Source of the DNA: Dipetalonema caudispina
Taxonomy: Eukaryota; Nematoda; Chromadorea; Rhabditida; Onchocercidae
Direction of reading: 5' to 3'
Assembly (NCBI GenBank): GCA_013365325.1
Contig: JABVXV010000093.1
Location: 62,001-126,000 of the forward strand
Length of the DNA stretch: 64,000 bases
The notes beneath the pieces were generated by a model. It made no database searches and was not told the DNA's origin. It saw only the letters and a list, made by a program, of their open reading frames with translations. Shown piece by piece: positions 13,901 to 26,305 of the stretch. Numbering within the stretch: position 1 is the first letter of the stretch; every line of letters begins with the position of its first letter. The translations under genes and the position numbers were made by a program.

Positions 13901-16900
13901 TATTATTACTATTATCATTATTGATTATCGATAATTATCAACTTGAAAATCATCAATATCAAGTTCCTAATAATCAATTAAACAATAATTAGTATCTCAT
14001 ATTGGATGGTTAATTTGGTTCCAAAAAAAGTTGCTAAAATAAATCATGATCAAGCATTAGAAATTAGCTAAGTTGTTTTAATCATTTTTCATCCAATTTT
14101 TGAATTCAATATTTTTTGTCTATAATTTCATAGATAAATCTTATCAATTTTTCCTTAATTGGAAATTTTCGTTAGTATGATTCTCGTCTTTCTTTGAAAT
14201 TATTATTATTGCAAAAGTAGATAGAAAAGATGGAAATAAATTGAATTGTTGCTGGAGGAAAATTTGACAAATTTTCAAATCTCGTTTATTTAAATTTTAA
14301 AAATATTAATAATTATCTTATGATTCATTAAATTCGTGCCACCAACAAAATATCTTACGGATAATCATTTTGGCAAAGAGGTTATTGTGCATAATATATC
14401 AGAAGTTGAGTAATAAATCATTCATTTGCATATATTTTATTTAAAAAAAAAAAAAAGGAAAAAATTCTTTTTCTCCTGAAAATTTCTTAGCTATGAATAG
14501 CTAGGCTGTTTGAATTATAGCAAGAATTAAAACAAATATTTTTTGGAAATGTTAGTTAAGTAAGCTAAGAAATTTTCAGCCAAATAAGCTTATTGCGATC
14601 AAAAAAATGAATTTATCATCTCCCTAACTAACTAATAACTAATGGATAGATTAGATGGAATAGTTTAACATTGGCCATCATCTCTTTTTTATTATCTTAT
14701 ATTTGGCCTATCAAGCATAAAATCAGTTAATCATTAGGAACCAAAATGTTCGCATAGCTTTCTTATAAGAAATATATATAAGCTTAGACCATACAAACCG
14801 AATCGTTAATTTGATATTCTAATCCGGAAAAAAAACGTTTTGTGTGTATGTATCAGTTTGACTTTTGGCAAATGAAATTATCAAATATTAAAATTTTAGA
14901 TATATTTTCAATATTTTTATGTTTGTATTTCGTCAAATTTATTTGAAGAATGAAAGAGGAATGTTGATTTACTTTCTCTTTCGAAAAATTTCGGTTTCTT
15001 CAGCTTCCGAATTGACTTATTGGAATTCCCATGTACCAATAATTTCAAATTCTTTAGTTTCCGAAATAATTTACGGATAATAGGAGAAAACTAGGGAAGT
15101 GGACAAGGGAAGTAATTAATTAATTAATTATTTCATCAACTTGCCATTGGCTTGGTCTTTAATTATCCCAAAATTCTTATTCTTTTCCAATTTTCGTTGT
15201 GATTTTCTGAATATTGGTTATTGTAAAGTTAAAAATGAATTAAAAATTGCCAATAATCAGTTCTCTTTATATTTTTTTTCTTCAGATCTCTTCAAATAAA
15301 AAAGTAGACAAAAAATCGAGAAAACATTGAAAAACAATTTATTGACAAAAATTTCATAAAAATTGAATTTCATGACGGAACAACAAATGAAGAAATAAAG
15401 ATTGAAAATTTCGGATAAATTTTTTTTTTCGGAAAATTTTTGCAAATAAATGATATTTTTGCATATTTACAAATGTTTTCTAATGATTTAATCCAATTCA
15501 ATTAAGGCATATTATTTTGCATTTTTGTTTTTATTTTCTGTATTTTTTTTGACAGCTTCTTCATAATCGAAAAAGTATACAATACAGTATAGTATACAGT
15601 AAGCGGCATAATTTAATATAGTAACCGTATTCATTGAAATAAAAATTAACTTTTTTTTTGCAGCTTCTGTAGAAGGAACAATGTCACGTGTACCGTGCGG
15701 CCGGATATGTCATCAGGAAAGAATGGAAGTAACATTGCACAGTTATGCGAGAGGATCATTTGGTTTAGTTGTTCATGATCAAATTTCGAAATCAAACTTA
15801 CCTCAACAAAAACGTCAACCACTTTTCATTTCGTATATAGAAAAAAATTCACCTGCTGAGAGGTATTTCATTCTTTTTTCCTTTATATAATATTTTATTA
15901 TACAAAAAAAAAAAAGAAAAATATAAATTTGATTCCAAAAAAATGAAATTTTCCTTTGACTTTATTGAATAAGCAAAATGGAGTTGTAATTCTGTAAACA
16001 AATAGTTTTCGATTTTTCATAATTTTAATTATAATTTTTGATTATCCACAAATAAAGAGCAATTACTTCCAAGTTGCCGATTAGATTATTATTTTCTGCA
16101 GTATGCTCTGAAATTTTTTTTAAAAAGGTTAAGCAAAAATAAAATGAGAAGGTCTGATAAATTAAGAACTTTCTTCATTATTACCTCTTTTGTTTGACCA
16201 TTAACCATTCATAAATTAGCAAACATTGAAGGTAAATTTATCATAATTCTAAAAATTTTTATAATTCATCAATTATACTTCTTAATTTTATCATAATTTA
16301 GAAGTGGAGTATTGCAAGTTGGTGATCGTATCATTGCTATCAATAATTGGAGTAGCATAAATGGTACCGCCGAAGAAGGGAATCAAATGCTAAGACAAGC
16401 GACAAGCCCGTTGAAATTATTTGTTGAATTTGATGTAATTGGTAAATTTTTCGATTATGCTAAACATGAACTTGTGTTCAATTTAAATTTTATCAATGGC
16501 TTTTTTTATATAAGGTAACTTTCTATCGTTTTAGTTCTTACATTTACGTACATTTAAGTTCAATGAAATTTTCATTACTATTAAATTTTCATTTGCAGCA
16601 AATTTTATTCACACGACATTTTTCCAGTATATTATTTCATGAATTTTTCGTCTGAAAGTATTTTAATTTTAATTTTTTTGATAATCATAAGTTAATATCT
16701 CAGTCTTATCTTACTTTATTCCATAGAAATTCCATAGCAATGTTGTGATTACTTTTTTTAATTGAAATTTTAATGTAATATGAGCCGTTAACTTATTAAT
16801 AATTATTTAACGTGGAATAGTATAGATAAATTTTAGCAATTAAATTGTCTTCTTATACATTTTCCTCAACATGACTTTCTTTTTTTTCAAAAATATAATT

Positions 16901-19900
16901 TCAAATTGTAAAATTTGTCATCAAAATGTAAAAAAATTGCTTACATGTTCCTGAATTTCTGAAAAGAATATCATAATTTAATTATTGTCGTTAATTGATA
17001 ATGTTTTGTTGTTAATTGCAGAAAGTGCTTTACCATTCAATGGAATTTTTGATGTAAAATTAGCAAAAAGAGGAAACAATCTTGGTATTGTAGTTAGGAG
17101 TGAAGCAGAAAATACGAAGGGTGAACCAGTTATCATATCAGATGTACAAGTTGGAAGCGTTGCTTATCGGTTAATTTAAAAATTCCTTAAAATTTTCGAA
17201 ATTTTAAATATTATAAAGATATGAAAGAAAAAAGGAAAAAAAAAGGTTTGATTAATTTATATGAAATATTTCAGTTGTGGATCTCTTCATAGTGGTGATT
17301 GTATCTTAGCGGTTGATAATATTCTCTTAGAATCATGCACGGTTGAGGAAGCGATGCGTTTATTGCAACGTTCCGGTGATATTGTTAAATTACGAGTTCG
17401 TAAAGGTGTTTCTTCTGAACAGGTGTTTAATTTAATTACTTAAAGTTCCTAAAACAAATTATAAAAGATAACTGAATACATGCCATGATAATGAATACCA
17501 GTAATGTTTACATGAACCAATGATATTTCATCATATTTATAGCAGACTTTAATGATAAAAAAAAAACAAAAATAAAAATAAATTTATTATTTTGTAAAAA
17601 TATTTAAAATTAACATTATTCAGGGGAACCATGATTCAGTTCAATCCTTAATTTATTCCATAGAATTGAATCGAAATGGTGGACCACTCGGAATAACAAT
17701 TGCATCCAGTGGTGAACGTTATGAACCTGTGCTAATATCATATCTTGCACCAGGTGGATTAGCTGAAAAGTATGATGATCAATTATTAAGATTTTTTATT
17801 TTTGGCAATATTATTTCGTAATTACTGTTGGCATCAATAATACAATGAAAAGTTAGATGTGGAAGTATTGAAAATCCCAATTATCACCAAAAATGTGAGC
17901 TAAATTTGAAAATTGAAAAAAACATCTATTTATATGTCAGATTTTGTGATTATTGACCAATAATCATGAGATAATAGTCATGAGATGGCTTACTTACAGG
18001 ACAGGAGCAGTACGTGTTGGTGATCGAATCCTTGCAGTAAACAATGAATCGGTTGAAGGTATGAAAGCAGCTGATGTAATGCATTTATTACAACAATGTA
18101 CCGATCTTGTTACAATCAAAATTATGCGAATCTTTGATCCCTCAACAACTCATTCAACAGGTTCAGAATTTTCCCCTTCTAATTGAACTGTCTCTTTTTT
18201 CTCTTTTAAATTTGCAAATTTCCTTTTCAAATTAAAAGAAAAAGGATAATCTATGAGCAAAATTCTTGAAGGTTCACGGCATTTATCAAATTCATCGCAA
18301 GCGGATAAGATCCGATTACAACACAATATGGTAATGTCCGATTCATACAGTGAAACTTCGGAAAAAATAGGGTTTGTTTTAAAAAGTAAAAAAAAATTAG
18401 AAAAAAAACGTTTGCATTGGCTTTTTTATGTGGTGGAATTTTCGGAGCAAAAAAAAAAAAAAAACTGCGAAAGAAAGAACACTTTACAATTGTTTTAAAT
18501 TCCGAAAAAAAATTGAAAAAAAAATTTAGGCTCATTTTACGATTAATTTATTTACTTTGTTTATTAAATATTTCATAATTTTTGCAAATATCGAGTATTT
18601 CATTTGTTAGTTACCACAATGATGTAATTTTGATTTTTTTCTAATGAATATTTTGTTTCTCCTCTCAATTTCAGTACACCGATTCAAAGTATCGATAGCG
18701 CTGTGGAAAGTTTGGATGATTCACCGGGTAATATACCAAAGTATCACAATGGTACACAACGGTTTGTAATCGATGAACAAGTGCCAAATACTTCATTAAA
18801 TTATGGTTTGTTTAAATTTAAATATTTTTCATAATTTTTGCGCCTCACATTGCTGTTGAAGAAAAGCGAAAATTTTATTCTTCCATATTATCTGTTTGTG
18901 ATAATTTTGTTAAACTTTCAGCATCCAAAAATTTGGGACTTCAGAAAAAGTAAAAAAACCTAAAATTATTATTCTAATTTATAAAATATCATGATCTTCT
19001 AGTATCATTATAATGGCGAACAAATGAAATAATTTGCAGTTGAAGAACAGGTTGATTATGGAAAGATAACTTATCCTAGCAGTAGTACACATTCAACCGG
19101 ATTATCCGGTCCATTCAGCGGTGAATCACGAAGGAAGCCTGGTAATGTTTCCTTATTGAAAGTCTTCAAGTTTTGGAAAATTGAAATTATTAATATTGAA
19201 ATATGACATTTTTTTTTTTTTGATAATTAATTTCAGGTTGGATGGAGCAAGGACAAGGACAGTGGGAAAGGGGTTTAAATTTAGCTACGAATAAATCACT
19301 TTCAGAACGATGTAACTGTCATAAAAATACAAATTTGGAACCGGAAAATTGGTGTATTTTTCTTTTTTCTTTACTGAGTGTTTACATCATTTGATGGTAC
19401 CAACGTAATGCTTACAATTTAAACATTTAAGCTTTTTTTTTTTTCCACTTCTCCCGAAAAATCCATTATCTTTTTTTTTCGATTTTCAAATATAGTGATT
19501 TTAAAATTTGATAGATAGAAAATTCCTCTTTTTAAGACTTTTCGGACAATTTTTTTTTTTTTTATTTTACAATTTTTCCTCTTTCTTTTTTCAGTTTTTC
19601 TTTACTTTAATAAAACTAATGCTGTAATAATATAGGATTGAAGTACTGGAAGCACTTGAAACAGTTGGTGAAGCAGCAATGCTTCGAAAATTAGAAGAAT
19701 GTACAACTGGCAGCGGTAATGGAACGACAACGGCATCATATACCCATAATAATCTATTGATAACCAGGTTTATCATCTCCTTCCCCTCTTTTTTATAAAA
19801 TTAGAATTGAAAGTAGTTTTTTTTTCTTTAGTTTCATATCAGTATTGATAGAAAGAATGAAAGTATGAAGATGATGATAAAATGAAAAAGTTTCATATTA

Positions 19901-22379
19901 TGTTTGAAGATGAATGATCGAATAAAGTAATGTAGTTCACTAACAAGTATATTATCAAATTTATCATCATCATCTCTTTTTTCTAATTTAATCATTGTAA
20001 GCATTTCTTTTTCTGAGCAAGAAAAAAGAGCAAAATGATTTTAATGATTGTTCATTTGAGCGATATTTTATTGAAGAAAAAAAAAATGACTAAAAAATTG
20101 GAAGAAGAAAATATGGAAATGATAAATTTGAATCCTAGGATGAATGAAAAAAAAAGTGTTTGAGGAAGATTTACAATCTTAAAATCTTTTGTTTTATTTT
20201 ATTGTTTTCTCTCGCAAAATTTACATTTGACTTTTTTTATCAGTGAGAGAGAAAGGAAGAAAAAAAAGAAAAAGTTAAACATGGGTTTATATCATTTACA
20301 AGAAATTTTGCTCATTTACTTATTGGGTAATTTAATTTCGACAAATCATTTCGTGATTATACAACAGTTAATTTAAAATTATCAGTCTTTTTTATAATTT
20401 TAAAATGTCTTGAAATTTGAATCTAATAAAACTAATCATTTATAGATGTCATGAACCTGCAATTGTTCAGCGCTCCGATTTAAGGCTACCCTGTAGTGAT
20501 ACTACTGGACGACAACTGTATCCATTTACTTCAGCAACAGGTGCATTAGTTCGTCCGATATCGAAATTCCCAAAACTCGGAACACAACGTATGTTTCTGT
20601 ATATGAAATACTTTATATAATGCATAATCATAACCAAAAATTGTTTTTTTTTTTTCTGACTCCAAAAAATAAAGGTAATAGTAAAGTTTTGAAATTCGTT
20701 GACAAAAAAAGAAAAATTTTAATTACATTATAAATAGATTAATTAATTAATTAATTAAGTTATTTATTTCTGTATTATCAATTTGTCATAATTCACGTGA
20801 AACGTTGTATATTTTTTGCAGAAAGCCAATATTCTAGCAATGATCGAATGGATTCGTTAAGTCTTTCAAATGATTCTCAAACTAGTACATCACTTGGTGA
20901 TATATCGTATCATATGGTACCACCGAAACCACCTCGTTATGATATACATACGCTATCCGTTTTATCAGAACCATCAAATGCTAGGAGTAATATGTCAGAT
21001 GGCATATCTCCACGTTCGATACACGAATTATCTAGGGTAATTGATTAAATATATGAAATATTGTCAGTTATAATTTGAATTTCAATTTCAAGCATACAAA
21101 TTCCTGTTAGCTTTTAAAAACACCAAAATTAACTGCCACTATTTGGTAGAATTCCTAATCAAAAAATTAAATTTGTTCATTCTAGAAAAAAATAATGCAA
21201 AGGTGGTACTATTTTAAAAAAAGTAAAAACAGAATAAATAAAAGATTTTTAATTCAAACATTATTTTTAAAAATATTTCAAAGTTTTAATTGTATGATCA
21301 ACTAATAATTAAGAATTCTTTACCTTTATCTCTTTCTTTTCTTTCATTACAGACAAAAAATATTAAATTATCACCACCATCTACAGCACTTGTACTACAT
21401 GAACTTAGTAGCAAAACGTTTACACCAGTTACAAGTGGTACAACTCATCAAGTTCGATTGCGCAAGGTTGATTTATTTTTGTTTCGAAAAAAATAGGATA
21501 AAATCTTGTCAAATTTATATATTTATAATTTTTTAAAGTTCGACAGTTAAATTTTGCAAAAATAAATACCATAAGCAATTTACGAGCTTTTATACATGAT
21601 TATCATCGATGATCTGATGTTATATGGCACAAGAATTTGACCGATTCAAGTGGTCAGTATAGAACAAGACATAGAAAATAGCCGAAAGAATCGATGGTTC
21701 AAAAATTCTCGATAATATTGATTAACTAATTTTAAAATATTGATCATATTATTCGAAAATGTTCCAAGATTATTCTATATGTTAGCAATATTCTAGGATC
21801 CATCAACGAATAGTTTTGGATTTAGTGTATCAGATGGTGTTGGTGATAATGCTGGAGTTTTTATCAATGAAATTTTACCAGGTGGTCCAGCAGATCGATG
21901 TGGACAAATCTTACCATATGATAAAATTCTACAGGTTTATATTTATTTTTTGTTTTTCCCAAACTTTCTTTTTTATATCAATCTTTTTCGTCAGAAATTT
22001 TGGGTTAGTTTAATTTTGTAATGGGAATTATAACCTATGCTATGATTTACATTTCGATATTTCTCTCTCTTTAAGAAATTCATTAAGAAACAAAAAGGAA
22101 AAAAAAAAAAACACTTCCGATAGTTGTTTATTGATATCCACTATATGATAATACATTTATTAGCGTTTATCATTTGAAATTGTTGACAAATTATCCATAT
22201 TTCAGATAAACGACACATCTCTGCAGTATCTGGACTGCGATCTGGCTCTTCCTTTACTTCAAGTGGATGAGATTGAAATGGTACTTTACCGCGAAGCTGA
22301 TCCATCCACAAATGTCGAAGATGACGGAGAAAGCTACCGTAACAGTATCAATTTAAGCTTGCATTATTCTGCCGTATAA
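2204..22379 (+). CDS. GRIP1: GRIP1/GRIP2-like multi-PDZ scaffold protein (seven PDZ domains, 28 exons)
   Basis: Exons: 2204-2220, 2430-2560, 3131-3246, 3363-3456, 3668-3833, 4111-4256, 4547-4703, 5165-5308, 6308-6390, 6772-6853, 7562-7698, 11727-11741, 15664-15862, 16302-16441, 17022-17169, 17275-17422, 17624-17769, 18000-18160, 18272-18371, 18675-18805, 19040-19141, 19237-19351, 19636-19767, 20446-20588, 20822-21036, 21353-21466, 21797-21934, 22206-22379. Every junction keeps phase; the total is about 1197 aa (vertebrate GRIP1 is about 1100). PDZ1-3 lie at about 31-120, 126-223 and 224-323, PDZ4-6 at about 443-542, 543-641 and 648-737, PDZ7 at about 1073-1175: the 3+3+1 GRIP layout. Carboxylate loops read GIGLSGG, GVTLRGG, GIELICE, GLVVHD, GIVVRSE, GITIASS and GFSVSDG. 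Linker motifs also match GRIP (SIDSAVESLDDS; EALETVGEAAMLRKLEE). A proline stretch PPKPPRYD lies near residue 1025. The family organises synaptic and trafficking complexes at membranes. Start: first ATG after a strong acceptor; the N-terminus is basic with two cysteines (12, 14). Least certain are exon 1, the microexon and the acceptor at 18271. Confidence 0.93.
2956..3045. repeat. two tandem copies of a ~45-bp unit in a GRIP-like intron
   Basis: Copies at 2956-3000 and 3001-3045 share the core GAATAAGGGATTTTTG followed by TTTAAAAAAATT, with a few differences. They lie in the intron between exons 2 and 3. Confidence 0.85.
6692..6767. repeat. (GA)n, poly-A and poly-T tracts abutting a splice acceptor
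   Basis: A GA microsatellite runs into about 16 A and then, after TTC, about 30 T. The T run directly forms the polypyrimidine tract of the acceptor of GRIP-like exon 10 (starting at 6772). Confidence 0.9.
9036..9150. repeat. (CA)n followed by a GGGACAGACAGACAG minisatellite
   Basis: A short CA run is followed by several copies of a ~16-bp unit built on GGGACAGACAGACAG, then a GA/GAGA tail. The two long minus-strand open frames across it (Ser/Pro/Cys/Val/Leu-rich translations) are artefacts of the repeat. It lies inside the large GRIP-like intron 11. Confidence 0.9.
9674..9763. repeat. (TA)n plus (TG)n microsatellite
   Basis: An alternating TA run passes into TG with regular TA interruptions. 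It lies inside GRIP-like intron 11; the plus-strand frame across it encodes only Val/Cys alternation. Confidence 0.92.
10853..10945. repeat. ~90-nt T-tract with sparse C interruptions
   Basis: Nearly pure T on the + strand, broken only by single C bases and one A. It is the longest homopolymer-like block in the window and lies about 0.8 kb before the 15-nt microexon. Confidence 0.9.
11727..11741 (+). other. GRIP1: 15-nt in-frame microexon of the GRIP-like gene
   Basis: Preceded by CATTCAGCTATTGCAG and followed by a perfect GTAAGT donor. Phase 1 at both ends, so inclusion adds five residues and skipping keeps the frame. With it the join reads ...AGIASVSSVEG..., resembling the linker before PDZ4 in vertebrate GRIP as I recall it. 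Its flanking introns are about 4.0 and 3.9 kb, by far the longest in the gene. Confidence 0.65.
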
Positions 22380-22940
22380 GTGCTTGTTTTTTTTTTTTTT
22401 TTTTTATAAAATGAGTTTTTCTTACATTTTGTTATTTTTATCTGAAACGGGGATTTGTTATTAGTATGTGTTAGATTTTTGCTCTTTTTTCCTTCTTCTT
22501 AAATTATTTTGTGAAATCTAAAATTAAATTCCAAATTTTAGCATGGCAAATTTTGTTGTACGATCTCTGAATATTTGTATAATACCGTCACAGTTTTGTA
22601 TAGCTGAAAGATAATTAGCTACTGTTACAGTACTTTAAATAATATCATTGAAACTATCCTATCCTATAACTACCACTATCTTTATTTTTTCTGATGTTAA
22701 TAATAATAATAATTTTCTTCTCATGATAAAAATTTCGTCTTCTATACCTGTTGTAAATCTTTCATTTCTTATTCCGAATACTATTTTATATTATCATTAT
22801 CGTTGTGCTCTTTCTTTTTTTATTCATTTGCTTTATTCAGCAATTGGAGGATAAAAATAATGGATAGAATATTGGAAAGGATAAATTGTTGTCGAAAATA
22901 CTAATTTGTAATTTTTAGGATTTGGATGTAAAAATATAAG

Positions 22941-22962
22941 AATAAAGTAAAAATAAAATAAA
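22941..22962 (+). terminator. cluster of AATAAA polyadenylation signals after the GRIP-like gene
   Basis: AATAAA occurs three times (22941, 22952, 22957), about 560 bases past the stop at 22379. Another lies near 23063. These are plausible 3'-end signals, but AATAAA is common by chance in DNA this AT-rich. Confidence 0.35.
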
Positions 22963-23240
22963 ATTGTCATGAATGATAGTGTTGTAAGCGCATGTAAATT
23001 TTACACAATTTTATTATCAAATTTTATTACAATAGTTGATGAAATATTTCATTTTGATAGAATAATAAAGAAAAAAATTAGTGAAATGACTTCTTTAAAA
23101 AAGAAAAGTAAGGAAGAAAAAGCAATTTATTAAAAGTTGTTCCAATCAATTAAGTATTTTTCGTTTTTTCTTACTCTTTTTATTTCATTTTATTTCATTA
23201 TTTTTTTTTTTTCTATTTTTTGTTTTTTGTTTTTTAGCAT

Positions 23241-23444
23241 TTGATACATGGAATTTTGAAATGCATTAACGATGAAAATGGTTTGTTTAGTCGAAGTATG
23301 GTTGCTGTTGAAGATATTGCTGTAGAAGAAGTGATAATACTTCCGAGTGTCCATCATCCATCACATATCGTTTGCCAAAACGAATCAAAGGACTTGTCTG
23401 GAAAGCCTAAAAGCAAGATATACTGTTATTTTTCCACTTATTAA
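23241..23444 (+). other. possible alternative terminal exon or unrecognised ORF
   Basis: A strong T-rich acceptor (ends ...TTTTTTAG at about 23237) is followed by about 67 stop-free codons ending in TAA. The translation has ordinary composition (for example AVEDIAVEEVIILPSVHH), unlike the low-complexity frames around it. I do not recognise it. It lies about 860 bases beyond the GRIP-like stop on the same strand. Joining it would need an alternative phase-0 donor inside exon 28. It could be an alternative 3' exon, part of an unseen gene, or chance. Confidence 0.2.
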
Positions 23445-26274
23445 TATCATATAATTTTTTACTTCAATTAAAACCATTTTAATCTTTGCATAGTTTTTTT
23501 TTATGTTTAATGATGCAATACTCTTAATAATAATTATTCATCTTTCTGTGAAATATTGTAAATATTTTGACCTAATGAACAGAAATGGTTAACTAATGAA
23601 CAATTCAAATTATATCATATCGTAAAATGAATAAAAATTGTTTTGTAAGTTCAAAAATCGCCAATGCGAATGCAATTTGAATATTGGAATTTTTTTCTTT
23701 TATTTCTTCAATTTCCTAAAAAGAATATTTTGACATTTTCCTTTCTCACCAATTTCAATCAAATTTTCGCTTTTCTTTCTCTCTCTACTTTTTTTTTTTT
23801 TTGATAATATTGGAAAGCTTAAAACTTACATCATTACGAACACTTCTACCAAAGGTATGATGATCAAATTTCCCGTATGCACGACTGACTCTCATTAAAT
23901 GATCCATTACGTTCTGATTTCTTCTTCCAGCTGATGCTATATCATCTGTGTTTAATTTCTTTTCATTATTATTTTTTTTTTTTCACTTTAAAATTAAATA
24001 TATCTTACATCTTGCAGTATCAATTAGCCACTATCATCATTAGTAGTAATTAACTAACTTGTTAGATGTAAATCTCGAGACTATGTAGGGCAGGAAAAAG
24101 AAGGAAACAATCGAATAGAGATTGATGATAATGATGATGATCATAATGTTGACATCAGAAATGGTAATGAAAATCATAAAGATGATTCATATATCTTTTG
24201 GCGGTATCATGATTAAATTTTATGACAAGTATAGTTAATTGCATTTTCGCAACAGGTCTATTTTCTACAGCTAAGTTGCAAAAACAAAGTTTGAAATGCT
24301 GAAAAATTTTCATAATTTATCCGATAGTTAAGTTTAAGACTATTTTTTGCTTAATTTTAAGTCAATGTTTTTTAGATTTTCAACATTTCGAATTTCCTAT
24401 TTCTTCATAGTTTTCCTTCATAGTTAATCACTTTACAAGTAAACAAATAAGCCACCAATAGTTTAATTTCAAAACTATATCAAAATTTATTCTTCGACAA
24501 TATTCTTCAAAAAAAAAAAAAAAAAAAAACTTACAAATTATTTTTACATGCAATTTCATAGAATTTATTTGCTTGAAAAAATAAAAGAAAAAGTTTGAAA
24601 TGAGATATTTAGCATTGAAGTAGCTCGAAACTCTTGTAATCATTATGTTCTTGAAGGAATTAATTAGTAAATCCTTCGATTATATCAGTTCACTAATACA
24701 ATTTAATTGGTTAAACTGATTAATTGATCGATTTCTTTTTTATTTTGATGTAATTCATAATTTTCTCAACTATGATAAAGTCCTACTTGAAAGTAAATAT
24801 TTGGTAAACTGTACTTACAAGAATAAAGATAGCAATGTTGAGAATTTTAATTAATTATTTCTTCAAATATAATTTTTATACTAAATTATGAAAATAGCTC
24901 ACCATATTGATTAGACCATTAATTATTTATCCCCTTTATCTGTAAAAATATTTGAACATGAAAATAATTAGGAACAATTCAAACAAACAACAGCAAATTA
25001 TTTACTTTATTCACCTGACATTTAATATTTGTGAATTCGAAATCATCATCATAAACGTTATCATCATCATTATCATCATCATTATCATCATCAAAAGTAG
25101 ATTACCATAATCATACTATTCTGAAGGCATTTGGCTATGACAATACTCAAACCTGTTACGTCTAATAGTTATATTGTTATCAGTGGAAGAAATTACAATT
25201 CCAAAAATAAAGAATTCAATAAGAAATTTTTAATTTACTTCTCTACCTATAGTAAACGAAATGTCTAATTAACCATCAAAATTCAAATTTTCCCAGTTAG
25301 AAAAAATGATATTTAAATTTGAAAAACTTAAAGAAGATAATTAAATAAACATACTTGGAAACTACATAAAAATTAATTGAAAAAAAAGAAAAAAAAAAAC
25401 ATTCGAATGGATCTTTTTTACATTTAACGAGAAAATCTATCAGATACGAATTGTAAATTAGGTATTCTAGAAAAGGCTTTTTTATGAGATCAATTGTCAA
25501 ACTACTTCATTTCAATCATTCATTCCTTTGTTTAATACTCTTTGATTATTGCCACTTTTTTTTTTTAATTAAAAAAATAAAAAAAGTTTCAAAATAAACA
25601 GCAAAATAAAGGAGTTAACTTTTGTAAGAGGACAGCAAAGGCGAAGAGAATTTGGTAGGAAGGAAAAGAGAAAGGACAGGAAGGAAGAGGAAAACTGAAA
25701 TTTATCAATAAATTGAAAATGAATAAAGAAAAAGTTGTTTACAATCAGATTCAAGCGTACGTATTCCTGATGATTCCAACGAATGTGACAACGTAATACA
25801 TGTTAGCGCTGCAAGCAAATAACACATTGACTGGAAAGCAATTGTAAGCATTTTTCAATCTGCAAATGTGAATACTATTGATATAATTTCAAAGGAACAT
25901 ATATATACGTAACCTAATTTAATCAGTAATATGAGTTTTCCAGAAAAAAAGAAATGCTAAAATTAATAATCACATCAGTTTGCAATATCATAATTTCGCC
26001 ATTATTTAACTCACTTATTGTAGCCTTTTTTATGGGTAATAACTTATCGTTTATATGAATCAAAAGAATTGTAGGCATTTTTATGGGTAAAAAGCTAATC
26101 GCTAATTCTGATAATGATTTTTGCGAGTTCTCAATTATTATTTAGTATGAGCAGCGGGATAATGTTAATATCATATTGATTTTTATTATGGTTGGGTTAT
26201 TTAGCTGAGAATTAAAATTTAACTTTAACTAAATTCTAAACAGATCAATAACTATTGATATGAAGTATATATAC

Positions 26275-26305
<31 letters not shown>

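Larger units (their letters stand above)
7699..15663 (+). other. 8-kb repeat-rich intron region of the GRIP-like gene
   Basis: Apart from the microexon at 11727-11741, no coding exon is supported. It holds the CA/GACA minisatellite (9036-9150), the TA/TG microsatellite (9674-9763), the long T-tract (10853-10945), ATT trinucleotide runs near 13866-13925 and many A/T homopolymers. Other short open frames in it are low-complexity. Confidence 0.7.

Noticed and set aside
18239..18257. Upstream acceptors for GRIP-like exon 19 that would include an ATG at 18253
   Set aside because: Acceptors giving the right phase there run into an in-frame TAA at 18247, and the AG at 18257 gives the wrong phase. 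The acceptor at 18271 keeps both phase and frame.
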